Shown one piece after another: positions 23,752-33,973 of a stretch of 64,000 bases of DNA (its first letter is position 1; every line of letters starts with the position of its first letter). The stretch covers positions 77,994,901-78,058,900 of the forward strand of contig OY970829.1 in the NCBI GenBank assembly GCA_963853835.1. Direction: 5' to 3'. The stretch comes from Calendula officinalis. Its lineage: Eukaryota > Streptophyta > Magnoliopsida > Asterales > Asteraceae. The notes below the pieces were generated by a model. That model was given only the letters and a program-made list of their open reading frames with translations, did no database searches and was not told the origin of the DNA. A program made the translations under genes and the position numbers.

Positions 23752-24949
23752 TGATAGAAGCCGATTCGAGATGGCTAATCTCCCAAGAATTTAGACTAAG
23801 AAAATAAAGACAATTTAACAAACTTTTTTTCTTCTCTAATTCATTAATCAAAACACAATTACAATTTATAATGCATCTAAAATAACTAATTAACCTACCC
23901 ACTAACCATGATCTAAGTCATGGGAACAAAAACATGCATTAAATATAAAACTACCACTAAATGGTAAAACTACCTTTTGCTAAGAAATAGGAAACTAAAC
24001 ATGCATTAATTAAGTAATGTATTATAAAGAAAATAAATGGATAATAGGCCTTCAAACGTGTACGTCATTTGTAGAAGAGAAGTGTATTGATAGTATGCAC
24101 GTATCAATACTCCACGCCTCAAAAACGACCTTGTCCTCAAGGTCGGGGTTCTCGTCCGGTGGTTTGGGAGGAGGTTTTGGTTTTGATTCGGTGGTGTAAA
24201 TGGGAAACAACAACCGAAATAGATTAGTACGGTAACCCGATTGAATCTTTTCAAAGCCACATAGTGGTAATGCCATGGATGGTTTTGGATGTGAAAAGAT
24301 GTCGTGGTTGAGTTGTCCCATAGGTGGAGTTGGCTTTGAGATCGAACAGTTGCTTTTGGTGATGCAAGCAACGACGGAAGGTGGTTGCGTGGTAGCGGTT
24401 GTTGTGATAGTATCCCTTTGTTTATGATGAAGAAAACTTACAACAAAGGTTGCAAAAGAGGTGGCGAAGTCTTTCCAACAATTGACAAGCTCGTTGTCGG
24501 TGTCAATACTAGCCACTGTATCAGCTAAGTTAGCCAAAGCTTTTTCAAGGCGGGTAGACATTGGAGGCATGGTACGACTCGATGAAAGCACCATTGATAG
24601 AAGCCGATTCGAGATGGCTAATCTCCCAAGAATTTAGACTAAGAAAATAAAGACAATTTAACAAACTTTTTTTCTTCTCTAATTCATTAATCAAAACACA
24701 ATTACAATTTATAATGCATCTAAAATAACTAATTAACCTACCCACTAACCATGATCTAAGTCATGGGAACAAAAACATGCATTAAATATAAAACTACCAC
24801 TAAATGGTAAAACTACCTTTTGCTAAGAAATAGGAAACTAAACATGCATTAATTAAGTAATGTATTATAAAGAAAATAAATGGATAATAGGCCTTCAAAC
24901 GTGTACGTCATTTGTAGAAGAGAAGTGTATTGATAGTATGCACGTATCA
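23752..24949 (-). mobile_element. Miniature LTR retrotransposon (TRIM-like), 1198 bp
   Basis: Two 355-bp direct repeats, 23752-24106 and 24595-24949, look identical by eye and begin and end TG...CA. They are flanked by the 5-bp duplication CACAC (23747-23751 and 24950-24954). On the minus strand the first repeat is followed directly by TGGTGCTTTCATCGAG, a typical primer-binding position, and a purine-rich TTGAGGCGTGGAG precedes the second. The 488-bp interior is too small for any enzyme. It is nested in the long LTR copy A. Identical LTRs suggest recent insertion, with mobilisation by a larger relative. Confidence 0.88.
24052..24594 (-). CDS. Gag-start / pol-end fusion frame inside the TRIM-like element
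   Basis: A 180-aa open frame starts at the primer-binding region and runs into the 3' LTR. The N-terminal part (RLEKALANLADTVASID) resembles the beginning of plant Ty3/gypsy gag. The later DENPDLEDKVVFEAWS resembles the extreme C-terminus of chromovirus-type polyproteins (NLEDKVxFEG). Protease, reverse transcriptase and integrase are missing between them. This indicates a large internal deletion that left the two ends in frame. A functional protein is unlikely. Confidence 0.5.
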   Translation of the reverse strand: MVLSSSRTMPPMSTRLEKALANLADTVASIDTDNELVNCWKDFATSFATFVVSFLHHKQRDTITTTATTQPPSVVACITKSNCSISKPTPPMGQLNHDIFSHPKPSMALPLCGFEKIQSGYRTNLFRLLFPIYTTESKPKPPPKPPDENPDLEDKVVFEAWSIDTCILSIHFSSTNDVHV

Positions 24950-25052
24950 CACACACACCCAAACATGTCATCGCAATATCACATTTACGTAAAGAAAACA
25001 TACTCGAGTAATAACGATTACGGGTTTCTCATTATGAAACACCCGCAAGAAC

Positions 25053-28000
25053 TGAAAGATGTTATCAATAGTGGAATTCTCACTCAAAACGATTGATTCA
25101 TTCCAATTGCCGAAGTGGCTATTAAATACAGGTACAATCAAAGAGAAAATAACAAACTAGCAATAAAATAGGATCTAACTAATGCAAAAGGGAAATAGCT
25201 AAAGACTAGGTAAAACCCACGTGTAGCTTATCTAGTAGCTTTATTCTAGAATTCTTTTATTAAAATGCAACGGTCATATTCTCCAACAAACCCTCCCTCA
25301 AACTAGACATTTCTGTCTTGTTTGTCTTCAAGTGAGCATACCCCAAGCTTTTCTCTTAACTTCACAAAAACTTCTCGAGGTAATGGCTTAGTAAACACAT
25401 CTGCGATCTGCTCCTTAGTGCCTACGTGTTGCAATTCAATTATTCCATCTCTCACCAAATCACGAAGAAAGTGAAATCTGACCCCTATATGCTTGCATTT
25501 GCCATGAAAAACTGGGTTTTTTGAGAGTTTTATTGTTGAGGTGTTATCACACTTGATCACCGTACAGTCTTCCTGTTTTATTCCAAGTTCCTCAAGAATA
25601 CCTTGAACCCACACAACTTGACAGGCACATGCTGCAGCTGCCACGTATTCTGCTTCCGTAGACGATAATGCGACTATGCTTTGTTTCTTAGATGACCATG
25701 TAACTGCAGCTCCATCCCACAACATCAAATACCCAGAGGTACTCTTTCGATCATTCTCATCTCCGGCGAAATCACTATCTGTATATACTTCAATTCTGCC
25801 AATTCCCCCTCTTTTGTACCAAATTCCAAAATCTAGGGTTCCTTGAAGATACCGTATCACCCTTTTAGCAGCTGCAAAGTGAGTCTCTGTTGGTTTAGAC
25901 ATGAACCGACTGATGTAGCTTACAACAAATTGTATATCCGGTCGTGTTGTAGTAATGTACATCAAACTTCCCACCAATTTCTTGAATAATGTTTCATCCA
26001 CAGGCTCGCCCTCTTCCACCTTTAATTTGCAGCCAGGTACAATTGGATTCATCACTGCATTACAATTTAACATGTTGAAACGGGTCAGAATTTCAACTGC
26101 ATATCGTTGTTGTGACACATGAATTCCAGCAGGTGTTTGAAACACCTCAATTCCCAAAAAATATCTCATCTTTCCCAGATCAGTCATCTCAAATTCACCT
26201 TTCATAGAACATTTAAAATCTTCCAACATCCTTTCATCATTTCCAGTATACATCAGGTCGTCAACATATATGTTAACTATCAACATTTTACCATCTGATG
26301 TTATTTTGGTGAACAAAGTGTACTCGAAATCACTTCTTGAGAAACCTTCTTTAATAAAGTATGCTTCTATACGGCTAAACCAAGCTCTAGGGGCCTGTTT
26401 AAGCCCGTACAAAGCCTTTTGAAGTTTGTACACCTTATGTTCATTGCCCTTAATCACATATCCTTGTGGCTGCTGCACGTACACTTCTTCTTCCAATGTT
26501 CCATGAAGAAAGGCGGACTTAACGTCCATTTGATAAATGTTCCAACCTTTTTGAGCGGCTAGAGGAATTACCAAACGAATCGTGTCCATCCTAGCAACCG
26601 GGGCATAGACTTCTACATAATCCACCCCGTATTCTTGCCCATACCCCCTCGCAACCAGCCGGGCCTTGTATTTTTCAACCTCCCCTTTTTCGTTAAGTTT
26701 GGTTTTAAATACCCACTTAACACCAATACATTTGACCCCTTTTGGTAATTCTACCAATTTCCAAGTCTGATTCTTTTCAATTGCTTGAATTTCAAGATCC
26801 ATAGCCTTGACCCATTTGTCATCTTTTACTGCTTCTTCATAATAATTAGGATCTTGATGAATAAGATCAGTAATATTTACCTCATCATGGTCTGATTCTT
26901 GATCTAGATCATCTCCAGCAAAGTAATCACTTAAATAAGCGGGAGATCTTCTCATTCTTTGTTGTCTTCCTTCCCTTACTGCTGGAATGCTGGGACCGGG
27001 ATCACTGATTGGCTCAGCGTGTTCAGTTTCATTATTTTGTTCATGAGAATTTTCATTCACGAACTCAAAGTCTTCATCAAATGAATCATAATCTCCCCAC
27101 TTAATTTCTTCACTTGTATCACCTTCTTTAGGCTGACACCAACTCCAAGACTTATGTTCTTCAAAGATAACGTCTTTGCTCACAATTACTTTCATTGTTT
27201 GTGGGTCAATCAACCGATACGCCTTTGATTCCTCACTGATTCCTGTCAAAATACAAAGAAAACTTTTGTTATCAAGTTTAGTTCGTTTTTCTTTTGGTAC
27301 ATGGACGTGAGCTAAACAGCCCCAAACACGAAAGTGGTCAACTGTCGGTTTGAATCCACTCCAGGCTTCTTGGGGAGTTATGTTTGTGAGGGCTTTACTC
27401 GGGCATCTATTCAGAACATAGAAGCTCCATACAGTCGCTTCTGCCCAAAAACATTTTGGCATATCTTTAGCTGCTAACATGGATACTACCATGTTTATGA
27501 CTGTTCGGTTTTTCCGCTCAGCCACCCCGTTTTGCTGTGGTGTAAAACGAGTGGTAAGCTGCCTCTTAATTCCATGTTCCAAACAAAACTTCTTAAAGGC
27601 GTCTGACAGGTATTCCCCACCACGATCTGTTCGGAGAGCCTTAACAACCTTTCCCGTCTCAGTTTCAACCTTCTTCTTAAACTCCTTGAAACTTTCAAGG
27701 GCTTGTGACTTCTCTGTTAACAAATACACCCAACCTTTGCGACTATAATCATCAATAAAACTTAGAAAATACCGTTTACCGGTGTGTGATGACGGTGTTA
27801 TAGGCCCACATATATCCGAGTGAATCAATTCCAGAATTTCTCCTGCTCGCCATTTGCTTGACTTTGGAATTGCTTCTTTGGTTTGCTTGCCTATCATACA
27901 GTTTCCACATACAGTATTGATGATAGGAAATTTGGGCAAATCACGAACCATACCTTTTCTGTGAAGTGTCTGCATACTTGTGTTACTTAGATGCCCCATT

Positions 28001-29615
28001 CTTTCGTGCCATAACTTTGCATTATCTTCATCACTGGTGTACATACACCCATCTGTTTTTTGTTCACAGACAACACCGATCTCTTCACTGATAGGGAACA
28101 TTCGATTCGTGCTCATGTAGCTCTGAAAGATCAAACCTTTCTCCTGATGAAAAACTTTACACAAATCTGACTGAAAAAGGAAAGACAATCCTTTTTGTTG
28201 GAGTTGCCCTATACTTAGTAGATTGTTCTTGAGATCCGGGACATAATACACATCCTGGATCACATACGTTGCTCCATTCAAGAACAGCTTCACACTTCCT
28301 TTACCACTAACCATCATACGTGAGTTATTTCCAAGTTTAACAGAATTCGAGAATCCCGGATCGAGATCGATGAATCTGTCTTTATTGCCACACATGTGGT
28401 TTGAACAACCGGAGTCCAGGAACCACAAGAGGCCTTTGCTCTCGCCACCTGTGTTGGCCATAAACACACCTTCCTCCATGTTTATCTCAGCCATGAGCAT
28501 GACTTCCTCATTTTCATCAAAGCCAGCATAATTCACCTCTTTAGAGTTAGGACATTCATAAGAATAATGTCCCAACTTATGACAATTATAACATTCCACT
28601 GTCTCTTTGTTGTAAGATAGTCGACCTCGACCGCGTCCTCTTCCTCTAAAATAGGAACGACCTCTTCCTCGTCCTCGACCATTTGAACCGTCACCGGTTT
28701 CTGCCTTCAAAGCATGTTCATCTTCTCTTTCAACCTTTTTAAATTTCTGTTCGTGGACCACCAAAGTGCTCTGCAGTTCTTCAATGGACATTTCTTCCAC
28801 ATTCTTTGACTCTTCAACTGAGACCACCACGAACATATACTTGTCGGTTAGGGTTCTGAGAATTTTTTCAACGATCTTCACATCTTGCATCGTTTCTCCA
28901 TTACTCCTCATCTGATTGGAGATCGCCAAAACCCTACCGAAATATTCTGAGATAGTTTCGTTTGTCTTCATCTCAAGAACTTCAAAGTCCCTTCTCAGTT
29001 TCTGCAACATGGACCTTTTCACCCGTTCATTGCCAGCATATCTCTGCTTCATGGAGTCCCACACAGCCTTGGAGGTTTTTCTATCCAGGATCTGCTCAAA
29101 CGTAACCCGATCGATTGCCTGGTACAAGTAATGCTTGACTTGCAAATCTTTCATGCGCAAGTCCTCCAATCTTTTCTTCTCTGCATCACTTTGAGCAATC
29201 CCCGCCACCGGTTCTCTAATTCCTGGATCAATCAGGTTCCACACCTGTTTTGCACGCAGCAAATTCTCCATCATCTCACTCCAATGTTCATAATGACCAT
29301 CGAACACTGGTACTTTCATCTTATCGTCATTCATCATCGTTCTCTCTTTTTAGTAATTGAATTCGCTCTGATACCACAATGAAAGATGTTATCAATAGTG
29401 GAATTCTCACTCAAAACGATTGATTCATTCCAATTGCCGAAGTGGCTATTAAATACAGGTACAATCAAAGAGAAAATAACAAACTAGCAATAAAATAGGA
29501 TCTAACTAATGCAAAAGGGAAATAGCTAAAGACTAGGTAAAACCCACGTGTAGCTTATCTAGTAGCTTTATTCTAGAATTCTTTTATTAAAATGCAACGG
29601 TCATATTCTCCAACA
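25053..29615 (-). mobile_element. Complete Ty1/copia LTR retrotransposon, 4563 bp
   Basis: LTRs 25053-25288 and 29380-29615 (236 bp each, no difference seen by eye) are flanked by the perfect 5-bp duplication AGAAC (25048-25052 and 29616-29620). On the minus strand the 5' LTR is followed by TTGTGGTATCAGAGC, the standard primer-binding site complementary to initiator tRNA-Met. A polypurine tract GTTTGAGGGAGGGTT abuts the 3' LTR at 25289-25303. The interior is one open frame. Everything needed for movement appears intact, making it the youngest and most likely competent element in the window. It is nested inside long LTR copy A. Confidence 0.95.
25303..29337 (-). CDS. Ty1/copia Gag-Pol polyprotein, 1344 aa, intact
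   Basis: Single frame encoding, in order: Gag (residues about 1-245; FDGHYEHWSEMMENLL at the start and an RGRGRGR-rich stretch before the zinc knuckle); CCHC knuckle CYNCHKLGHYSYEC (about 249-262); aspartic protease with WFLDSGCSNHM near 305; the GAG-pre-integrase segment LWHERMGHLSN near 440; the integrase core with HSDICGP, FIDDYSRKGWVY, LRTDRGGEY and the QQNGVAERKNRT block; reverse transcriptase (KARLVARGYGQ, MDVKSAFLHG, IYVDDLMYTGND); and RNase H (YTDSDFAGD, STEAEYVA, KHIGVRFHFLRD). The integrase-before-RT order marks it as copia. No stop or frameshift was found. Confidence 0.97.
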   Translation of the reverse strand: MMNDDKMKVPVFDGHYEHWSEMMENLLRAKQVWNLIDPGIREPVAGIAQSDAEKKRLEDLRMKDLQVKHYLYQAIDRVTFEQILDRKTSKAVWDSMKQRYAGNERVKRSMLQKLRRDFEVLEMKTNETISEYFGRVLAISNQMRSNGETMQDVKIVEKILRTLTDKYMFVVVSVEESKNVEEMSIEELQSTLVVHEQKFKKVEREDEHALKAETGDGSNGRGRGRGRSYFRGRGRGRGRLSYNKETVECYNCHKLGHYSYECPNSKEVNYAGFDENEEVMLMAEINMEEGVFMANTGGESKGLLWFLDSGCSNHMCGNKDRFIDLDPGFSNSVKLGNNSRMMVSGKGSVKLFLNGATYVIQDVYYVPDLKNNLLSIGQLQQKGLSFLFQSDLCKVFHQEKGLIFQSYMSTNRMFPISEEIGVVCEQKTDGCMYTSDEDNAKLWHERMGHLSNTSMQTLHRKGMVRDLPKFPIINTVCGNCMIGKQTKEAIPKSSKWRAGEILELIHSDICGPITPSSHTGKRYFLSFIDDYSRKGWVYLLTEKSQALESFKEFKKKVETETGKVVKALRTDRGGEYLSDAFKKFCLEHGIKRQLTTRFTPQQNGVAERKNRTVINMVVSMLAAKDMPKCFWAEATVWSFYVLNRCPSKALTNITPQEAWSGFKPTVDHFRVWGCLAHVHVPKEKRTKLDNKSFLCILTGISEESKAYRLIDPQTMKVIVSKDVIFEEHKSWSWCQPKEGDTSEEIKWGDYDSFDEDFEFVNENSHEQNNETEHAEPISDPGPSIPAVREGRQQRMRRSPAYLSDYFAGDDLDQESDHDEVNITDLIHQDPNYYEEAVKDDKWVKAMDLEIQAIEKNQTWKLVELPKGVKCIGVKWVFKTKLNEKGEVEKYKARLVARGYGQEYGVDYVEVYAPVARMDTIRLVIPLAAQKGWNIYQMDVKSAFLHGTLEEEVYVQQPQGYVIKGNEHKVYKLQKALYGLKQAPRAWFSRIEAYFIKEGFSRSDFEYTLFTKITSDGKMLIVNIYVDDLMYTGNDERMLEDFKCSMKGEFEMTDLGKMRYFLGIEVFQTPAGIHVSQQRYAVEILTRFNMLNCNAVMNPIVPGCKLKVEEGEPVDETLFKKLVGSLMYITTTRPDIQFVVSYISRFMSKPTETHFAAAKRVIRYLQGTLDFGIWYKRGGIGRIEVYTDSDFAGDENDRKSTSGYLMLWDGAAVTWSSKKQSIVALSSTEAEYVAAAACACQVVWVQGILEELGIKQEDCTVIKCDNTSTIKLSKNPVFHGKCKHIGVRFHFLRDLVRDGIIELQHVGTKEQIADVFTKPLPREVFVKLREKLGVCSLEDKQDRNV

Positions 29616-30650
29616 AGAACACTCACCTTAGAGTGTGTTCCGTCGATGGTTGGGAACCACAGATAATGGAACAACGGTTAATAGATACTTGTATTACGTT
29701 CTAGTACGTACGAAACAGAAACAAACAGTTAAAGATTATACCGAACGAAAGGGATGGAGATCGTCGGGACTTCGAGCTGTCGCCGGAGAAAGCAGGATTC
29801 GCCGGAGATGTTGCTTGTGTTAACGGGGGTGGCGAGAAACTGCGCAGAAAAGTATACGACATATAAGAAACGGGATGACAACCCGTACATGTATGATCGA
29901 AAAGCAACAAGTTCAAGTTATATACCTTCGCCGGAATAGGTGTTGATCGACGGAAAGTGCACGAAAAACGAGAGACCGAGAGAGAAATCTCAAGGCATAA
30001 TATCGCCGGAGAACGTTGCCTAATCGACGGAAATTTGTTGGGTTTCTTGCTCGCCTGTTTGCGTTAGAGAGAAAACGAGAGAGGTTCCCGATCACGTTTT
30101 TGGTTGTCACGTTTCAACAGAGATAGAGAGAGATGTTTCGGATAGTTAGGATCTTATATGAGAATAATGAAAATGGTGATTGTGTGTAATCTGGTTGTTT
30201 ACATGATCTTAAAATATTCAGAAGAATTCGTACAGTTAGTTGTACGTGGAGCTACATGTGCACGTGGGACAAAATGAAGATAAGATGGATCTTTAATTTT
30301 ATTTAGTTGGTTTACTTGTTTATTAAATCACGTCTAGTATATCATGCACTTTATTTTGTACTGTTTTATTCAAGTATCATTATCATTATAAACTATATAA
30401 TTTTTTTGCAAATTTTAGGTTCATTTTGAGTTCACATTGGGTTACCAACTAACTAAACTACAGTTTAACTGTACCAACATGTAGACAACTGACACGTGCC
30501 TAATTAAGATGTGTAACACAAAATGTATAGTTTCTACCAGAATTTTATGTAGATTTGAAAGCCTTTTATTATTGAATTGATTGCAATTAGACAACTTTGG
30601 TTATAATAATCGCCGGGAAAATACCCAATTTCGAGGGTTGTCACACATCA

Positions 30651-31783
30651 TTAACTCTCGATTCCATAACCACCGTGAAATCAAAACACATGAACGTAAA
30701 AGCCCTAGTCCGGCAGCGTTCACTGGAGTTTGATCGGGAGAAATTGTTGCAGAGCCATAAGATCGATGGAAGAGGGATTCAAAGTGATTCAATTTTTGAT
30801 GCTTTACATAATTTTATTGAAGATGGATTTGGGACAATTGATGAACTCGATTGGGAAACTTAGTATGAAATTGGTGTTGAGTTTGTTAAAGGAGAAGATT
30901 GAGAAGCTCTTGAAGAGATGCCAATTGCGTGATGTCATGCGTGGAAGGGTAAAATGGTGGTATATGAGGAAGGGGCAAATTTGTCTTTAATTTTAAATTT
31001 GCTCTGCATTGCTGAAATCTACTCTGTGCGAATCACTCCCCCAATGAAAAGGGTCCACACTCAATGCATCAAGTGCTATCCCCTTAAATAGTTCTAGTGA
31101 TAATGGGTGGCACTATGGATATAGGAAGTGATTTTTACACCACATCTTCTAATTCATGTACCTCACTAATTGTTTTATATGTTTGTACAATTTCTAGGAA
31201 TACTTATACACTGTTATAGATTATCAAAAAATATGGTGGTAAAATAATTCCCTATGGGTCTAGCATTTTATGGGTCCAAAACCAAAAAAAAAAGTTGAAA
31301 AAAATCTCAGTTCTTAGTTCAGGTGTCATCGGTCCGGCCGAAACCATTTTTTCAGTTCGGTTCCCAATAGTTTGTTTCGGTTCTTGGACCGTGTACATGC
31401 ATATGCCGGACAGTAACTGAAACTGATTTGAAAGCACAAATAAGATTCAAAAAAACCTAAATCGATCCCAAAAAAAAAAAAAACTAAAAAACCAAAACCA
31501 AGCCATAATAACATGCATGATACTCTGCCAACACATTCGAGACTCAAATCTTATGCACAATTCAACACCAATAGAGTTTAGAAACAGAACTGGTTATGAT
31601 GACACAAACATCATATCACGCGTTTATCATAAACGTATTAGACCAAGCATTCAATACTTTTCTTAACACCAAAGCATAAAATCCATAATAACAGACGAGA
31701 TTAGAGTCAAACCAAAGAAAACAAAAGGTTTAGTTTTGTGCATCTCTATTCCATGGAGTAACCAACCAACTGTCATTATTATT
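30651..31783. other. Spacer after long LTR copy A
   Basis: After the GH18 remnant there is no supported gene. An open frame continues to about 30863, but its later part (ending IDELDWET) was not recognised. The stretch at 31325-31400 (CGGTCCGGCCGAAACCATTT, CAGTTCGGTTCCCAATAG, CGGTTCTTGGACCGTG) is a fragment of the repeat also present in PEPC intron 9. The last 80 bases are probably MBF1 3' UTR. Confidence 0.5.
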
Positions 31784-33244
31784 CTATTTCTTACCACGAA
31801 GTTTCACACCAAGGGCACGTTCCAGTTTGGTGATGATTTGTTGGTTTGGTATTGCTTTACCAGATTCATACTCTTGTATGATCTGTGGCTTCTCATTAAT
31901 CAGCTGCACAATTAAATTAAATTAAATTAAAACTTAGGTTATATGAACAACAATCATAAATCTACCAAGAATTAAAATTAAAAATAAAAATAAAACAAAC
32001 GCTAACCTGAGCAAGTTGAGATTGTGTAAGCTTCTTCTCGGTACGACCCTGGATGATAGCTTTTTTCAACTCACTTGGTACCTTCTCATCTGTTCACCAA
32101 ATTTAATCAACAGATTCAACTTTAAATAATCAGATTGCCTGTTGCCTTTATATTAATCATTTAATCCAAAACTAAACCTTTTCTTTTCATATTAATATAT
32201 AGCTCCAATGCGTTTATACTACAGTTTATTTTCTTCTTTAAAATGTGGTGATGTGTTATTTATAAAAGACCAAAACCAGTTTCTAGTAGGATCACTAGAC
32301 ATGAAAAAGAAGGTATGAAGATGACTCACGGGTGAGATTTTCAGTTTCTTCATCAAGCTTTCTGGTGTTCAAAGAAGTACCGCTAGAAGCAGCTTTGTTT
32401 GAACCAGCAGCAGCTGCAAAAATAAATTCAAAAATAAGTGAAAAATCAAAACCCTAGCTCAATGTTCAATATACATATAACTCCTAAATATATGCAAATT
32501 AAACTTGTACATAACCTTTAGCTCCACAACACAAATTACAAAACCCTAGCTCAACACTCAATACACATATAACTCCTAATTATATACAAATTAAACATGT
32601 AAACATACATAATCTTCAGCTCCAGAACATATATTAAGTGGATAGAGTAAATTCATCAAAAACTTGTGACCTAGCTCAACTCTGAATACGAAGATAACTA
32701 GATAAGTCCTAAATATATACTTCGTTAAACATGTAAACAAACATAATCTTCATTCCTACAAAAAAATCAAGCATGCGGTGAGAGTAATTTCATCAAAAAC
32801 AAATTTGTAAAAACCAAAACCCTAGCTCAATACAGAATCCTCATTTCTGAAACAAAATGAAGCATGCGACGAGAGTAGATTCATCGGAACAATTTGTGAA
32901 AACCAAAACCCTAGCTCAATACAACGATAAGTCCTAATTATAAACAAATTAAACATGTGAACATACATAATCATCATGTCCGCAGCAAAATGAAGCTTCC
33001 GATGAGAGTAAATTCATCGGAAACAATTTGTGAAAACCGAATTCCTAAACGATTACACAAAAGCACGCGTGTATCTATGAAATGAAGGAGAATTAATCGA
33101 ATACAAACCCTTCCGTACGGTCTCGATCTCAGCACCCGCGCGACGGGCAGCGTTGACTGCCTTTTCATCCTTGCGAGCAGCGGCGGTCGGAGCTTTCTTA
33201 CGGATCACCACCGGCTCCCAGTCTTGTGCGATATGACCTGACAT
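31784..33244 (-). CDS. MBF1: Multiprotein bridging factor 1 (MBF1), 4 exons
   Basis: Transcriptional coactivator that bridges TBP and bZIP-type activators in the nucleus; plant MBF1 genes also act in stress and ethylene responses. Exons on the minus strand are 33109-33244, 32330-32413, 32007-32089 and 31784-31903, with consistent phases, giving 140 aa. The N-terminal MBF1 domain starts [17 protein letters not shown] and includes [20 protein letters not shown]. The C-terminal Cro/C1-type helix-turn-helix spans roughly residues 80-135 ([52 protein letters not shown]). Length and the KLRGKK ending match the MBF1a/b type rather than the longer, heat-inducible MBF1c type, which is inference. Upstream is a short AT-rich leader. 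Confidence 0.95.
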
Positions 33245-33973
33245 CTTTTTTTCTCCGATTAGTATGTGAATAAAAATCAAGCTATTGGATGAGTACGAAT
33301 ATGAGATAGAACACTAGTGTCTCAATCTTATATCGAAATGGAAAAGGGTATAATCCAGGTGTTTGGTTGCGAGGTTTGTGCTATTCCACTGTTCAGCTGG
33401 GAATATCAACCACGTTTACCCTAAAGGGGATGTTTGGTGTAGCATGCTTTTTAAGTATTTAAGATAAAATGTTTTTTTTAAATAAAATAAGTTTCAATTT
33501 GTTCATTCGTTGGATTAAAAGCTTGTTTATTTCAATATACAACATGTAAATACACATTTTTTTTATATATTTCATCCAAAGATATAACACACTGAACTAC
33601 TAAGCACTTAAAAATGTAATCTCAAACACGACCCTAACTTACCAAGGAATTATGTGAAATCATTTTAATATAAATTATAGAATAATATTGTTTCCTACTA
33701 AAATTTTCTACTTATTTGATCAATACAAATGTTCGAATCAAATAATAAGATTAGTAAATATAATTAACAAGTTGATCATTTTATAAATAAGATGATCATA
33801 CAACTCGTTTATGACATGTCGACACATTTACAACCCGATTATAAACATGTGTATCATAACTCTTTTGGTTCATTTAAAATTATAAGTTACACCCATTGTA
33901 TTCCGGTTGAATAATGTCAAACTTGTCAATCTGATTAGCTTGTCAATCTGTGTTTGGATTATGTGATATCAAC
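33245..33973. other. MBF1 promoter region and spacer
   Basis: 5' flank of MBF1 (minus strand), AT-rich, with no clear element ends before the LTR at 33974. A short CAACCCG/GGGTT-like stretch near 33800-33960 resembles the interior of the hAT-type MITE but lacks its termini. Confidence 0.4.

Larger units (their letters stand above)
21655..30645 (+). mobile_element. Long solo LTR (or LARD-like unit), copy A, with two nested elements
   Basis: Starts TGTCACACCCCGCC at 21655 and ends GAGGGTTGTCACA at 30645. It is flanked by the perfect 5-bp duplication CATCA (21650-21654 and 30646-30650). Subtracting the two nested elements leaves about 3.2 kb with no coding region, primer-binding site or polypurine tract, so it is most simply a solo LTR. 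It shares its start, end and internal order with copy B at 48040-51978. Internal features are five tandem hairpin-bearing units (about 21955-22440), a second set of repeats of about 125 bp (22800-23090) and a GC-rich stretch near 29750-30050. Strand is assigned by agreement with copy B only. Confidence 0.82.
21480..30715 (+). pseudogene. GH18 class chitinase-like gene fragment, split by a 9-kb LTR insertion
   Basis: Left part (21488-21654) reads WKGATRKPIAFDKVPISNID, then LHFIPSLSIDSESW, like the start of plant GH18 chitinase-2-type proteins (YIGA...KFSDVPIN...VEFHFILSFAID). A frameshift in a C-run near 21615 switches to NPQNGKFSSY followed by TAG where a Trp codon is expected. The same frame resumes at 30651 as LTLDSITTVKSKHMNVKALV, matching the family's NLTPxxVxSIKxxNxNVKVAL. 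Removing the LTR and one copy of its CATCA duplication restores the register exactly. The gene therefore has three independent lesions: frameshift, stop and insertion. Catalytic residues are not present in what remains. Family assignment rests on recognition by eye. Confidence 0.62.

Noticed and set aside
24006..24371. 121-aa minus-strand open frame in the TRIM-like element
   Set aside because: Alternative frame of the short interior and LTR; the 24052-24594 frame has the gag- and pol-like ends.
27479..27748. Plus-strand open frames antisense to the copia polyprotein
   Set aside because: Shadows of a long real coding frame on the opposite strand.
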